From Syntrophomonadaceae bacterium (GTDB lineage: Bacteria; Bacillota; Dethiobacteria; DTU022): a DNA stretch of 27,224 bases. The position numbers and the translations under genes are program-made. The notes beneath the pieces were generated by a model. It did not search any database. It was not told where the DNA came from and saw nothing but the letters and a program-made list of their open reading frames with translations. Positions 7,240-14,159 of this stretch are shown here, piece after piece. The stretch covers positions 1 through 27,224 of the forward strand of contig PUKR01000175.1 of assembly GCA_003552365.1 (NCBI GenBank), given 5' to 3'. Position 1 is the first letter of the stretch. Every line of letters starts with the position of its first letter.

Positions 7240-7927
7240 AAAAAGCAATCCCCTGTCAATTCATAAACTGATTTTATGCGCCTTATTTACCGCCTTAATT
7301 GCCATCTTAGCGCAGATAGCAATTCCGGTTCCTTTTAGCCCGGTACCCTTTACCGGACAAACTCTGGGGGTTTTTCTTACCGGAAGCCTGCTTGGCAGAA
7401 GAGCGGGAGTGCTTTCGGTTACCGCTTATCTAATGCTTGGTGCGGCCGGGGCTCCGGTTTTTTCCCTGGGACGGGGAGGCTTATACATGCTTGCCGGCCC
7501 GGGAGGCGGTTACCTCTGGGGTTTTATACCGGCAGTATATTTAATCGGTTTGCTTCGAGAAAAAAAGAATAACCCTTCTTTGCTTTATACAACTTCGACA
7601 ATGATCCCGGCCCTGGGTTTTATTTACCTGTTAGGAGGATTGCAAATGTCCCTTTTATTACAGTTTAACGTCAAGCAGGTATTAATTGCCGGGGTTATTC
7701 CCTTTCTTCCCTTTGACCTGGTTAAAATTGGCCTTGCCACCCTTTTAAGCCTCCAGTTAAAAAAGATCCTGGAGATGAACAATTTAGGACACCTTCTGGC
7801 CAGGGAAGCAAACAGCCCTGCTGTTCCCGGAATCAATTATAGCTTTACCGGTAATTTTATTTTTATTCACTGTCCAGCATTACTGCAGTTTGGGCTGGAG
7901 ACATTGCAGCTAAAACGTTTGCAATGA
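7229..7927 (+). CDS. bioY: Biotin transporter BioY (S component), with C-terminal extension
   Basis: BioY is the membrane substrate-binding subunit of the ECF biotin importer. Diagnostic segments are PVPFTGQTLGVFLTGSLLG (39-57), AYLMLGAAGAPVFS (66-79), GGLYMLAGPGGGYLWGF (83-99) and the late PFLPFDLVKIGLATLL (158-173). About six hydrophobic segments are seen up to residue 180. The usual length is near 190 aa; here the frame continues for about 48 more residues (185-232), giving 232 in all, with no resemblance I know. It starts inside the end of birA and should be translationally coupled. No EcfA/EcfT genes are in the window, so it would use shared energising subunits coded elsewhere. Control by the BirA box fits its role. 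Confidence 0.93.
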   Translation: MRSKKSNPLSIHKLILCALFTALIAILAQIAIPVPFSPVPFTGQTLGVFLTGSLLGRRAGVLSVTAYLMLGAAGAPVFSLGRGGLYMLAGPGGGYLWGFIPAVYLIGLLREKKNNPSLLYTTSTMIPALGFIYLLGGLQMSLLLQFNVKQVLIAGVIPFLPFDLVKIGLATLLSLQLKKILEMNNLGHLLAREANSPAVPGINYSFTGNFIFIHCPALLQFGLETLQLKRLQ

Positions 7928-7947
7928 GTAATTGAGGCAAGGATTGC

Positions 7948-8075
7948 AGCCGGTTTGTCTGCATGGAGACAGGCCGCCGATACCTAAAGGCTTAGATGGT
8001 AAATGCTAAAATGAAAGCAAAGCGAAAACCTGCAGCTAAGATGCTGGCATTGCCCGCGATGAACCGGCACCGGCT
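7948..8075 (+). other. Intergenic segment with nested complementary arms between convergent genes
   Basis: GCCGGTT (7949-7955) is complementary to AACCGGC (8062-8068), and the shifted register AGCCGG/CCGGCT is also possible. Between them lie short hairpins such as TGTCT/AGACA, CTAA/TTAG and CAGC/GCTG. A 30-codon frame rich in Met and Lys also runs from the ATG at 7997, without a clear ribosome site. I know no RNA family that matches. It lies at the 3' ends of both bioY and the gltB-like gene. Confidence 0.25.
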
Positions 8076-8143
8076 TAAGATGCAGTAAGGGAACTAAAGA
8101 TAATATTTTTCCCCTCATATTACTTACTCCTGCTGCTCTAACT

Positions 8144-9730
8144 CTATTTGTTCAGCAGAATCTCTTGTGCTTCTTCCCTATCAAGATCCATTATATGGCT
8201 GATCCCACTTACCGCAGAAGCTTCCCGGGTTAACGCGGCTATATCTTTCCTGGAGATATAATCCAGGGCAAATTTACGGTTGCCACACATGAGCTGTTTT
8301 AGGCCCTGGGCGAGGCGCTCGTAATAGGTGTAAAGTCCCAGCGCTCCAGGCGGCAGTTCCTTAAAAATAACTTCTCCCAGTTCATTTTTTAACTGAGTCG
8401 CGGTAACAAAAACTTCTTCCAGGGAACTGCCGAACCGTTCAACATAAACAGGGAGCTGTTTTTTATTTATTTTATTGCCGATCGTTTTTCCCACCATTGC
8501 GGCGGCAAGCGGGCCCCTGGCCATGCCGATTAACTTTACAAAGGGAGCACCGATTGCCAGCCCCTTGTAAATTTGATCTTCAAAAGCAAAACCTCCTCCT
8601 AAAGCTATGTCGGGAAGATGTTCGCCCTGTTCTTTTAAAATTAAACAGTATTTGTGGAGGAGAGAATGCAGCTCTACTGCGGGAACCCCCCATTCATTCA
8701 TCATCCTCCAGGGGCTCATTCCGGTCCCTCCGCCGGCTCCGTCGACGGTGAGCAGATCTATTTTCGCCAGGGAGGAATATTTTAAAGCCCGGGCCAGATC
8801 AGCAGGCCTGTAGGCCCCTGTTTTTAAAAATACATTCCTGGCTCCGGCTTTGCGCAGCTCCTCTACTCTTCTCAGAAAAGATTCCTGGTCCACCATCCCC
8901 AGGTGGGAATGGCGTTCAAATTCCTTAAACTCTCCTCGCCTAAATGAATCAGCAATTGCAGGTTCTTCCGGATCGGGTAACACTACATAACCCCTTTGTT
9001 TTAACAGCAAAGCTTTTTCCAGGCTTTTAATTTTAACCTCTCCGCCGATATCCTTTGCACCCTGCCCCCACTTCAACTCAACCGCATCTACATCAAGATT
9101 GGCCAGGGCGTATTCAAGTATTCCCAGACGGCTGTCTTCCACATTGGCCTGAACGACAATTGCCCCATAATCATCTTTCTGCCATTTCTTAAAAAGTTCC
9201 ACTCGCCGCTTTAAATCATATGTGCTCTTTATCCGCCCATTTTCAATCACCGCCTCTTCATCCATGCCCCCGACATTTTCTCCCACAGTAAGAATGGTGC
9301 CGGTTAATGCCGCTCCCGCAGCCAGCCCTTCCCAGTTATTGCGCGCTACATCGGTGGAACCAATCCCCGAAATCACAAAGGGCATCTTAAGCTTGATGTT
9401 TCCGTTATTACCAATAGTCCTTTCCAGGCTGGCAGCCGGAAATATCGCCTTCTCACTCTCGGCGTCAATACCCTGGGCTCCTGTCATGGTCCCCATTATG
9501 GAAAAATGTGAGTAATCCACCGGGTATTTTTTTTCAGAAGCAGTGGTCATAATCCCGAATGGTTGCGGGTACAAAGTTTCGTGTCCCCGGTAAGCAGATT
9601 TACCGATCTCGCACATCCCGACACAACCATCTATACATGTTGCACACATGCCGCTCAAGTTGCTGATCGAACCTTCAGTTCGATTTTTTGTTAAAGTAGC
9701 CGCAGAAGCATTTGGCCTGTAGTCACTCAT
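8144..9730 (-). CDS. FMN-binding glutamate synthase-like protein (COG0069 type) with N-terminal Cys cluster
   Basis: The core resembles the FMN/synthase domain of glutamate synthase: VELKWGQGAKDIGGEVKI (217-234), LLTVDGAGGGTGMSP (326-340), ALGGGFAFEDQIYKGLAIG (376-394) and a trailing AAMVGKTIGN. There is no glutaminase domain and no N-terminal catalytic Cys, and the usual C-x5-C-x4-C [3Fe-4S] motif is absent. Instead residues 29-40 read CATCIDGCVGMC, a C-x2-C-x3-C-x3-C site likely to hold an Fe-S cluster. The length of 528 aa is typical of stand-alone GltB-like proteins in anaerobes. AAGGGG precedes the ATG. It is the last gene of an operon with HydC-, HydB- and NuoG-like proteins, so electrons probably come from or go to NADH/ferredoxin. 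The actual substrate is unknown; glutamate, another amino acid or an N-substituted glutamate are possibilities. Confidence 0.85.
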   Translation of the reverse strand: MSDYRPNASAATLTKNRTEGSISNLSGMCATCIDGCVGMCEIGKSAYRGHETLYPQPFGIMTTASEKKYPVDYSHFSIMGTMTGAQGIDAESEKAIFPAASLERTIGNNGNIKLKMPFVISGIGSTDVARNNWEGLAAGAALTGTILTVGENVGGMDEEAVIENGRIKSTYDLKRRVELFKKWQKDDYGAIVVQANVEDSRLGILEYALANLDVDAVELKWGQGAKDIGGEVKIKSLEKALLLKQRGYVVLPDPEEPAIADSFRRGEFKEFERHSHLGMVDQESFLRRVEELRKAGARNVFLKTGAYRPADLARALKYSSLAKIDLLTVDGAGGGTGMSPWRMMNEWGVPAVELHSLLHKYCLILKEQGEHLPDIALGGGFAFEDQIYKGLAIGAPFVKLIGMARGPLAAAMVGKTIGNKINKKQLPVYVERFGSSLEEVFVTATQLKNELGEVIFKELPPGALGLYTYYERLAQGLKQLMCGNRKFALDYISRKDIAALTREASAVSGISHIMDLDREEAQEILLNK

Positions 9731-9790
9731 AATTATTTCCCCTTCCCTTCAATCCGGTTGTAGCTTTCATCTAAAAACTATTAAATATAT

Positions 9791-10471
9791 CTATTCATCA
9801 GGTTCTTTTTCCAATTCACAGGCTACGCAAGGGTCCATATAACACATGGCTTCATCATATTTCTCCAGGCAGGGCGGAGAAATATTCAGGCAGGCATTAC
9901 AAATTGTTTCCTCTTCCCGGGGACCCTGGCACCTGGCCTGACAGACAGGACAAATATACATGCAAGCTCCGCATAGGCGGCAATCTTCCGACTGCCGCTC
10001 AAAGGGAGTGCTGATATACCTGTTAACCCCCCTGTCGATAAAACCGATCGCTTTGGCCTGCATCTGCTCTTCGCATACCCGCACACAGAGACCGCAAAGG
10101 ATACATTCGTCATTTTTAGGAGTAAACCGCACTTCGGTCACTCCGTATTCCGATGCCAAATCCTGAATTTTTTTAGAGGAAGGACAGCTTGCCAGGTAAA
10201 GCTCAATAATCATTTTCCGAGCATCGATTACCCGCTTTGTATTGGTTTTTACTATGAGTCCTTCCCGGACAGGGTATGTGCAGGCACTAAAAAGTTTTGC
10301 TTTTCCGGGTTCGCCAACCTCAACCAAACAAAGCCGGCAGGCGCCATAAGGACTTAAAGTTTCGTCATAACAAAGGGTGGGAATATCTATTCCATAAAAT
10401 TTAGCTGCTTCCAATAAAGTAGTCCCCTCTTCTACCGAAATATCCAGTCCGTTCAAAATCATATTAACCAT
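9791..10471 (-). CDS. NuoG/HydA N-terminus-like Fe-S protein with Cys-rich tail (BfuA-like, no hydrogenase domain)
   Basis: Residues 1-80 form a plant-type [2Fe-2S] domain (C34, C45, C48, C64). Next, where NuoG and HydA have an HxxxCxxC...C loop for a [4Fe-4S] cluster, only SCPSSKK (95-101) remains, so that cluster should be missing. Two ferredoxin motifs follow: CILCGLCVRVC (123-133) and CRLCGACMYIC (164-174). The last 50 residues carry eight more cysteines (C177, C181, C191, C194, C201, C210, C215, C218), a possible extra metal site. There is no H-cluster or molybdenum domain. In HydABC-type enzymes this chain links the NuoF/NuoE-like core to the third-substrate site. Here the separate GltB-like protein encoded 60 nt downstream could provide that site. 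The role is inferred from architecture and operon. Confidence 0.85.
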   Translation of the reverse strand: MVNMILNGLDISVEEGTTLLEAAKFYGIDIPTLCYDETLSPYGACRLCLVEVGEPGKAKLFSACTYPVREGLIVKTNTKRVIDARKMIIELYLASCPSSKKIQDLASEYGVTEVRFTPKNDECILCGLCVRVCEEQMQAKAIGFIDRGVNRYISTPFERQSEDCRLCGACMYICPVCQARCQGPREEETICNACLNISPPCLEKYDEAMCYMDPCVACELEKEPDE

Positions 10472-10500
10472 CAGTCACACCTCGATTCAGGCTTTTTGAC

Positions 10501-12366
10501 TTATTGTTTAATAACAGCCTCTGCCCTGCATACAGTTGTGCAAACCCCACACTTGTCGCATTTATCGTATAAAATATAATGCGGCTCTTTCTTGTTGCCT
10601 GTCACTGCCCCCGCGGGGCAATTTTTCAAGCACAATCCGCAGCCATTGCAAAGCTTTTGATCAATGCTGTAAGTAATCAGCTCCCGGCAAACTCCTGCCG
10701 GACAATGCTTTTGCTCAATATGAGCCCGGTACTCTTCTTCGAAATGCCTCAGGGTGGATAAAACCGGGTTGGGTGCGGTCTGGCCCAGGCCACACATAGT
10801 AGAGTCCTTGACTACCCCGGCAAGCTCCTTCAAAAGCTCCAACTGCCCGGGCTTAGCGGAACCATCGCTGATTTCCTTTACTATTTCTAACAGGCGGCTG
10901 ATTCCTTCCCGGCAGGTGAAACAACAACCACAGGATTCGTCTGCCAGAAACTGCAAGAAATACCTGGCTATATCAACCATACAGGTTTCATCATCCATTA
11001 CGATCATCCCTCCGGAACCAATCATTGAACCCGCGGAGCTTAGCTGATCGAAATCAGTAGGCAGGTCGAGACTGGAAGCGGGAATGCAACCCCCTGATGG
11101 ACCGCCGGTTTGTACAGCTTTAAACTGTTTGCCTTCCTTTATGCCGCCTCCGATATCATAAATAATCTCACGCAGGGTAATCCCCAGGGGTACTTCCACC
11201 AGGCCGGTATTGTTTACTTTACCCACCAGGGAAAATATCTTGGTGCCACTTGATTTTTCTGTTCCCACCCGGCAGTACTTCTGCGCGCCATCACGAAGGA
11301 TCAGGGGGACATTGGCTAAAGATTCCACATTATTAACCACTGTGGGCCTGCCCAGGTAGCCATTTTGTACCAGGCGAGGCGGTTTTTGGACCGGTTCACC
11401 GATTCTGCCATCCACGGAAGCAATCAGAGCAGAAGTTTCGCCGCAAATAAAAGCACCGGCGCCGATACTTAAATAAACCTGGAAATTAAAATCGCTCCCC
11501 AGTATATTTTCACCAACCAATCCCAAATCTTCCGCCCTGTCAATGGCCAGCTTAAGTTTTTCAACTGCACTCGGGTATTCCGCCCTTATATAGACGATCC
11601 CTTCCTGGGCCCCGGTAGCATATCCCCCAATAATCAGGCCCTCTAGTACAGAATGAGGATTTCCCTCCATCAAGCTTCTATCCATAAAAGCTCCCGGATC
11701 CCCTTCATCGGCATTGCAAATAATAAATTTACGCCCTGTTTGCTGCCTGCACTCTTCCCATTTCACCCAGGTATAAAAACCGGCCCCACCTCTGCCTCTA
11801 AGCTGAGATTTTTTAATTTCTTCTACCACTGCTCCGGGATCCATTTCCGTAACAGCATTTACCAGGGCAGCGTAACCACCGTTGGCAATATAATCTTCGA
11901 TGCTGCCCGGATCTATTTTCCAGTTGGCCTCTAACAAATTCCGCAGTTGGCTTTTGTAAAAGGGCAGTTCCCGCCCATAAATATACTTTTCTCCACTAAC
12001 CGGATCACTGTATAGCAAGCGCTCAATGATTTCTCCCTGTATTACAGTTTTTTCGATAATTTCCTCTATATCTTCAGGTTCAACTCTTTGATAAAAAATC
12101 TCCTGTGGATAAACTATTACCAGGGGGCCATTTTCACATAAGCCTAAACACCCGGTGCATTTTAACTTTACATTTTCAGTATACCCCTGTTTACGTAAAT
12201 AAATTTCCAGTTGATCGTACAGGTTTTTTGAACCCTGCACCGAACAGCCGGTATCGCCGCAAACGGCCAGGTAGCATCTATTCTTTTCATATTGCTCAAT
12301 AGAACGCTGTTTAAAACTTAAAAAATCCTCTTTGGTTTTAAATTTTACAGGTAAAGGGGCCATCAT
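10501..12366 (-). CDS. NuoF/HydB-like NADH- and FMN-binding subunit with ferredoxin tail (BfuB-like)
   Basis: Domain order is that of HydB of electron-bifurcating hydrogenases. A thioredoxin-like [2Fe-2S] domain comes first (C36, C41, C73, C77). The NuoF FMN/NADH domain follows, with LRGRGGAGF (189-197), CNADEGDPGAFMDR (217-230) and GAGAFICGETSALI (302-315). Next are an SLBB domain and a [4Fe-4S] site (C479, C482, C485, C525). A Zn-type motif HCPAGVC lies at 554-560, and the tail is a 2x[4Fe-4S] ferredoxin (C573, C576, C579, C583; C603, C606, C609, C613). The length of 621 aa is close to Thermotoga HydB. It would exchange electrons with NAD(H) and ferredoxin. GGAG lies just before the paired ATG codons. 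Genes on either side are 29-30 nt away, so one operon. Formate dehydrogenase-linked NuoF is the main alternative, but no such catalytic subunit is present. Confidence 0.93.
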   Translation of the reverse strand: MMAPLPVKFKTKEDFLSFKQRSIEQYEKNRCYLAVCGDTGCSVQGSKNLYDQLEIYLRKQGYTENVKLKCTGCLGLCENGPLVIVYPQEIFYQRVEPEDIEEIIEKTVIQGEIIERLLYSDPVSGEKYIYGRELPFYKSQLRNLLEANWKIDPGSIEDYIANGGYAALVNAVTEMDPGAVVEEIKKSQLRGRGGAGFYTWVKWEECRQQTGRKFIICNADEGDPGAFMDRSLMEGNPHSVLEGLIIGGYATGAQEGIVYIRAEYPSAVEKLKLAIDRAEDLGLVGENILGSDFNFQVYLSIGAGAFICGETSALIASVDGRIGEPVQKPPRLVQNGYLGRPTVVNNVESLANVPLILRDGAQKYCRVGTEKSSGTKIFSLVGKVNNTGLVEVPLGITLREIIYDIGGGIKEGKQFKAVQTGGPSGGCIPASSLDLPTDFDQLSSAGSMIGSGGMIVMDDETCMVDIARYFLQFLADESCGCCFTCREGISRLLEIVKEISDGSAKPGQLELLKELAGVVKDSTMCGLGQTAPNPVLSTLRHFEEEYRAHIEQKHCPAGVCRELITYSIDQKLCNGCGLCLKNCPAGAVTGNKKEPHYILYDKCDKCGVCTTVCRAEAVIKQ

Positions 12367-12396
12367 TTTTCTCCTTCAATAATTGTTTCAACCGGT

Positions 12397-12870
12397 TTAA
12401 GATACTGCTGTTTTACCTTTTGCCCCCTGAGCAAATAACTTGCCGGCTTTTAGAGGAGTCATATTACCATGGTACTCGCCGTCAACTATAACCAGCGGGG
12501 CGGAAGCACAGGCTCCGACACAGTTAACACATTTCAAGGAGTATTCCCCGTCCGGGGAAGTTGAATTAACTTCCACTCCCAGTGTGCGTGAAATTTCTTC
12601 GGTTATTTTCTCACTCCCGCGCACATGACAGGCTGTTCCCGTACAGGTAACAATTTGATGCCTGCCTTCCGGCACCAGGCTAAAAGACTTATAAAACTTA
12701 GCCACACTGTAAACATCAATCAGGGGCACTTCCATTTCTCTGGCTGCTCTTCTTAGAAATTTTTCAGGAAGATAATTGTATTTATCCTGGATAGCTTGCA
12801 ATAAAGCGACAATCGAAACTCCGTCGGGACCTCTCGGAACTTCAAACCCTAATACAATAGCCTTTTTCAT
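12397..12870 (-). CDS. NuoE/HydC-like [2Fe-2S] subunit (BfuC-like)
   Basis: This 157-residue thioredoxin-like protein carries the NuoE ligands C76 and C81 (CTGTACHVRG) and C117 and C121 (CVNCVGAC). The N-terminal helical part (LLQAIQDKYNYLPEKFLRR) is typical of the family. With the NuoF-like protein it would form the NADH-oxidising/ferredoxin-coupled core. The ATG at 12870 is chosen, with GAGG 8 nt upstream. A longer reading from TTG at 12924 would begin only about 5 nt after the predicted transcription start and has no ribosome site. It is the first gene of the four-gene operon, behind a consensus promoter and a palindrome in its leader. Confidence 0.92.
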   Translation of the reverse strand: MKKAIVLGFEVPRGPDGVSIVALLQAIQDKYNYLPEKFLRRAAREMEVPLIDVYSVAKFYKSFSLVPEGRHQIVTCTGTACHVRGSEKITEEISRTLGVEVNSTSPDGEYSLKCVNCVGACASAPLVIVDGEYHGNMTPLKAGKLFAQGAKGKTAVS

Positions 12871-12896
12871 CTCGCATTCCTCGCTTTCATGCACCC

Positions 12897-12913
12897 ATTC
12901 CACATTGTGGAAT
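12897..12913. promoter_or_regulatory. 17-bp palindrome in the hydC-like leader, candidate operator
   Basis: ATTCCACATTGTGGAAT is a perfect 8-1-8 inverted repeat centred about 24 nt downstream of the predicted start of transcription. Position and symmetry suggest a repressor site. It does not match the Rex consensus, and I saw no second copy in the window. Confidence 0.5.
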
Positions 12914-12935
12914 AGTCGTTCCAATTATTTTTATG

Positions 12936-12964
12936 ATTATACTGGGAGCAGCAGAAATTGTCAA
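12936..12964 (-). promoter_or_regulatory. Consensus sigma-A promoter of the hydC/hydB/bfuA/gltB-like operon
   Basis: On minus, TTGACA (12959-12964), a 17-nt spacer and TATAAT (12936-12941) match both hexamers exactly. The start of transcription should lie near 12929, giving a leader of about 60 nt. Such a strong promoter suggests high expression unless repressed, perhaps at the palindrome just downstream. Confidence 0.88.
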
Positions 12965-13047
12965 GAAAAACTTATAAGATTGGAATAAGTTGTCGGGTTC
13001 CGGGTTTGACCCTTGATGAAATTAATCGTCATCTAGTTGTAATCAGC

Positions 13048-13077
13048 AAAAAAACCTGCACTTATGCAGGTTTTTTT
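13048..13077. terminator. Bidirectional intrinsic terminator
   Basis: CCTGCA and TGCAGG enclose a CTTA loop and are flanked by A7 on the left and T7 on the right, so the hairpin is followed by a T-run on both strands. On minus it ends the activase transcript and separates it from the operon promoter at 12959. Confidence 0.85.
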
Positions 13078-13223
13078 ATAGCCTGGTTTAATTCAATGAT
13101 TGTGCCAGCTCAGCCGTACCGCATTTCTCTTCTACCGGGGTCAGATTTTTTTGCGGTTTCAGCCGCGGCAATCTTTAGATATCGTGTGCAAGGCTGGCCG
13201 CCCTGGTCCTGATCAAAAACCCC

Positions 13224-14006
13224 TTATTCACTGCTGTTTAGCTCTTCGCCGGCAAACAGTGCTGCTCCTAGAGCACCGGCAATCTGGGGTTCCTCCGGAA
13301 CAATGATTTCTGCTTTCAGCTTCTCTTCCAGGGCTTTTACAACAGCAGCATTTTTAGCTACCCCACCGGTAATCATAACCGGTTTCACCAGTCCGACCCG
13401 GTTAACCATACCGGCTGTTCTCTCCGCTATTGACTGGTGCAATCCATGGGCGATGTCTTCCCTTGGCAAACCCTGGGCAATCAGGGATACAACTTCCGAT
13501 TCGGCAAAAACAGTACACATACTGCTGATCGAGACAGAATCTCTGGCCTGGCTGCTTACATTAGCCAGCTCTTCCAGTTCAACCTCAAGGGCCTGGGCCA
13601 TCACTTCTAAAAACCGCCCGGTTCCGGCAGCACACTTGTCATTCATGGTAAAGTCTAAAGCCCGTCCCTTCTCATTGAGCACTATTACCTTGCTGTCCTG
13701 ACCTCCGATATCAATCACCGTACGGACATCTGGATTTAGATAATGTGCTCCGCGGCCATGGCAGGTAATTTCAGTAATTTTTTTATTGGCGAAATCAATG
13801 CTTACCCTTCCATAGCCTGTAGCCACTACATATAGCAAGTCAGACTGATCAAGCCCGGATGATTCCAGAGCTTCCCGCATTGCCTTTTCCGCCGCTTTCT
13901 TGCTGTTTGCTCCTGTGGGCAAAATTACATATTGAATGATTTCATTTCCCTTCAGTAAAACAACTTCTGCAGTTAATGATCCGACATCTATTCCAGCCAC
14001 CGGCAT
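13224..14006 (-). CDS. CoA-substrate-specific enzyme activase (HgdC/BcrAD/BadF ATPase family)
   Basis: These homodimeric ASKHA-fold ATPases use a [4Fe-4S] cluster shared between two subunits to inject a low-potential electron into 2-hydroxyacyl-CoA dehydratases or benzoyl-CoA reductases. Seen are the phosphate loop AGIDVGSLTAEVV, IDIGGQDSKVI, the ligand Cys in NDKCAAGTGRF (C125), the second in ISSMCTVFAES (C164) and MITGGVAKN. At 260 aa the length matches HgdC. AGGAGG lies 9 nt before the ATG at 14006; a TTG 9 nt further upstream lies right at that site and is unlikely. It stands alone between two hairpins, and no dehydratase subunits are in the window. Glutamate metabolism nearby would suit a 2-hydroxyglutaryl-CoA partner, but this is only an inference. 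Confidence 0.9.
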   Translation of the reverse strand: MPVAGIDVGSLTAEVVLLKGNEIIQYVILPTGANSKKAAEKAMREALESSGLDQSDLLYVVATGYGRVSIDFANKKITEITCHGRGAHYLNPDVRTVIDIGGQDSKVIVLNEKGRALDFTMNDKCAAGTGRFLEVMAQALEVELEELANVSSQARDSVSISSMCTVFAESEVVSLIAQGLPREDIAHGLHQSIAERTAGMVNRVGLVKPVMITGGVAKNAAVVKALEEKLKAEIIVPEEPQIAGALGAALFAGEELNSSE

Positions 14007-14081
14007 TTTAAACAACCTCCTACCATAACTTTATTGTCCTAAACTTCCAGTATTAATCTATTTAAAAACTACTCATTTAAG

Positions 14082-14111
14082 CAGCTGCTAACACTTGTAT
14101 GTTAACAGCTG
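14082..14111. repeat. Hairpin between engB and the activase gene
   Basis: CAGCTGCTAACA and TGTTAACAGCTG pair over 11 of 12 positions around a 6-nt loop. There is no T-run, so termination of the tig-engB transcript here would not be the classical kind. It could mark RNA processing or an operator. Confidence 0.45.
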
Positions 14112-14159
14112 TGAGCTTGTAAAACGAGGAACCCGCTGCCGCGATATCTTTACTTTTTA

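Noticed and set aside
12871..12924. Longer reading of the hydC-like gene from TTG at 12924
   Set aside because: It begins about 5 nt after the predicted transcription start, has no ribosome site and crosses the palindrome; ATG 12870 has GAGG at good spacing.
12958..13212. 84-codon plus frame between the redox operon and the activase
   Set aside because: It runs through the minus-strand promoter and the bidirectional terminator and has no coding signature.
14082..14111. Hairpin after engB as an intrinsic terminator
   Set aside because: No T-run follows on either strand, so only a repeat is reported.
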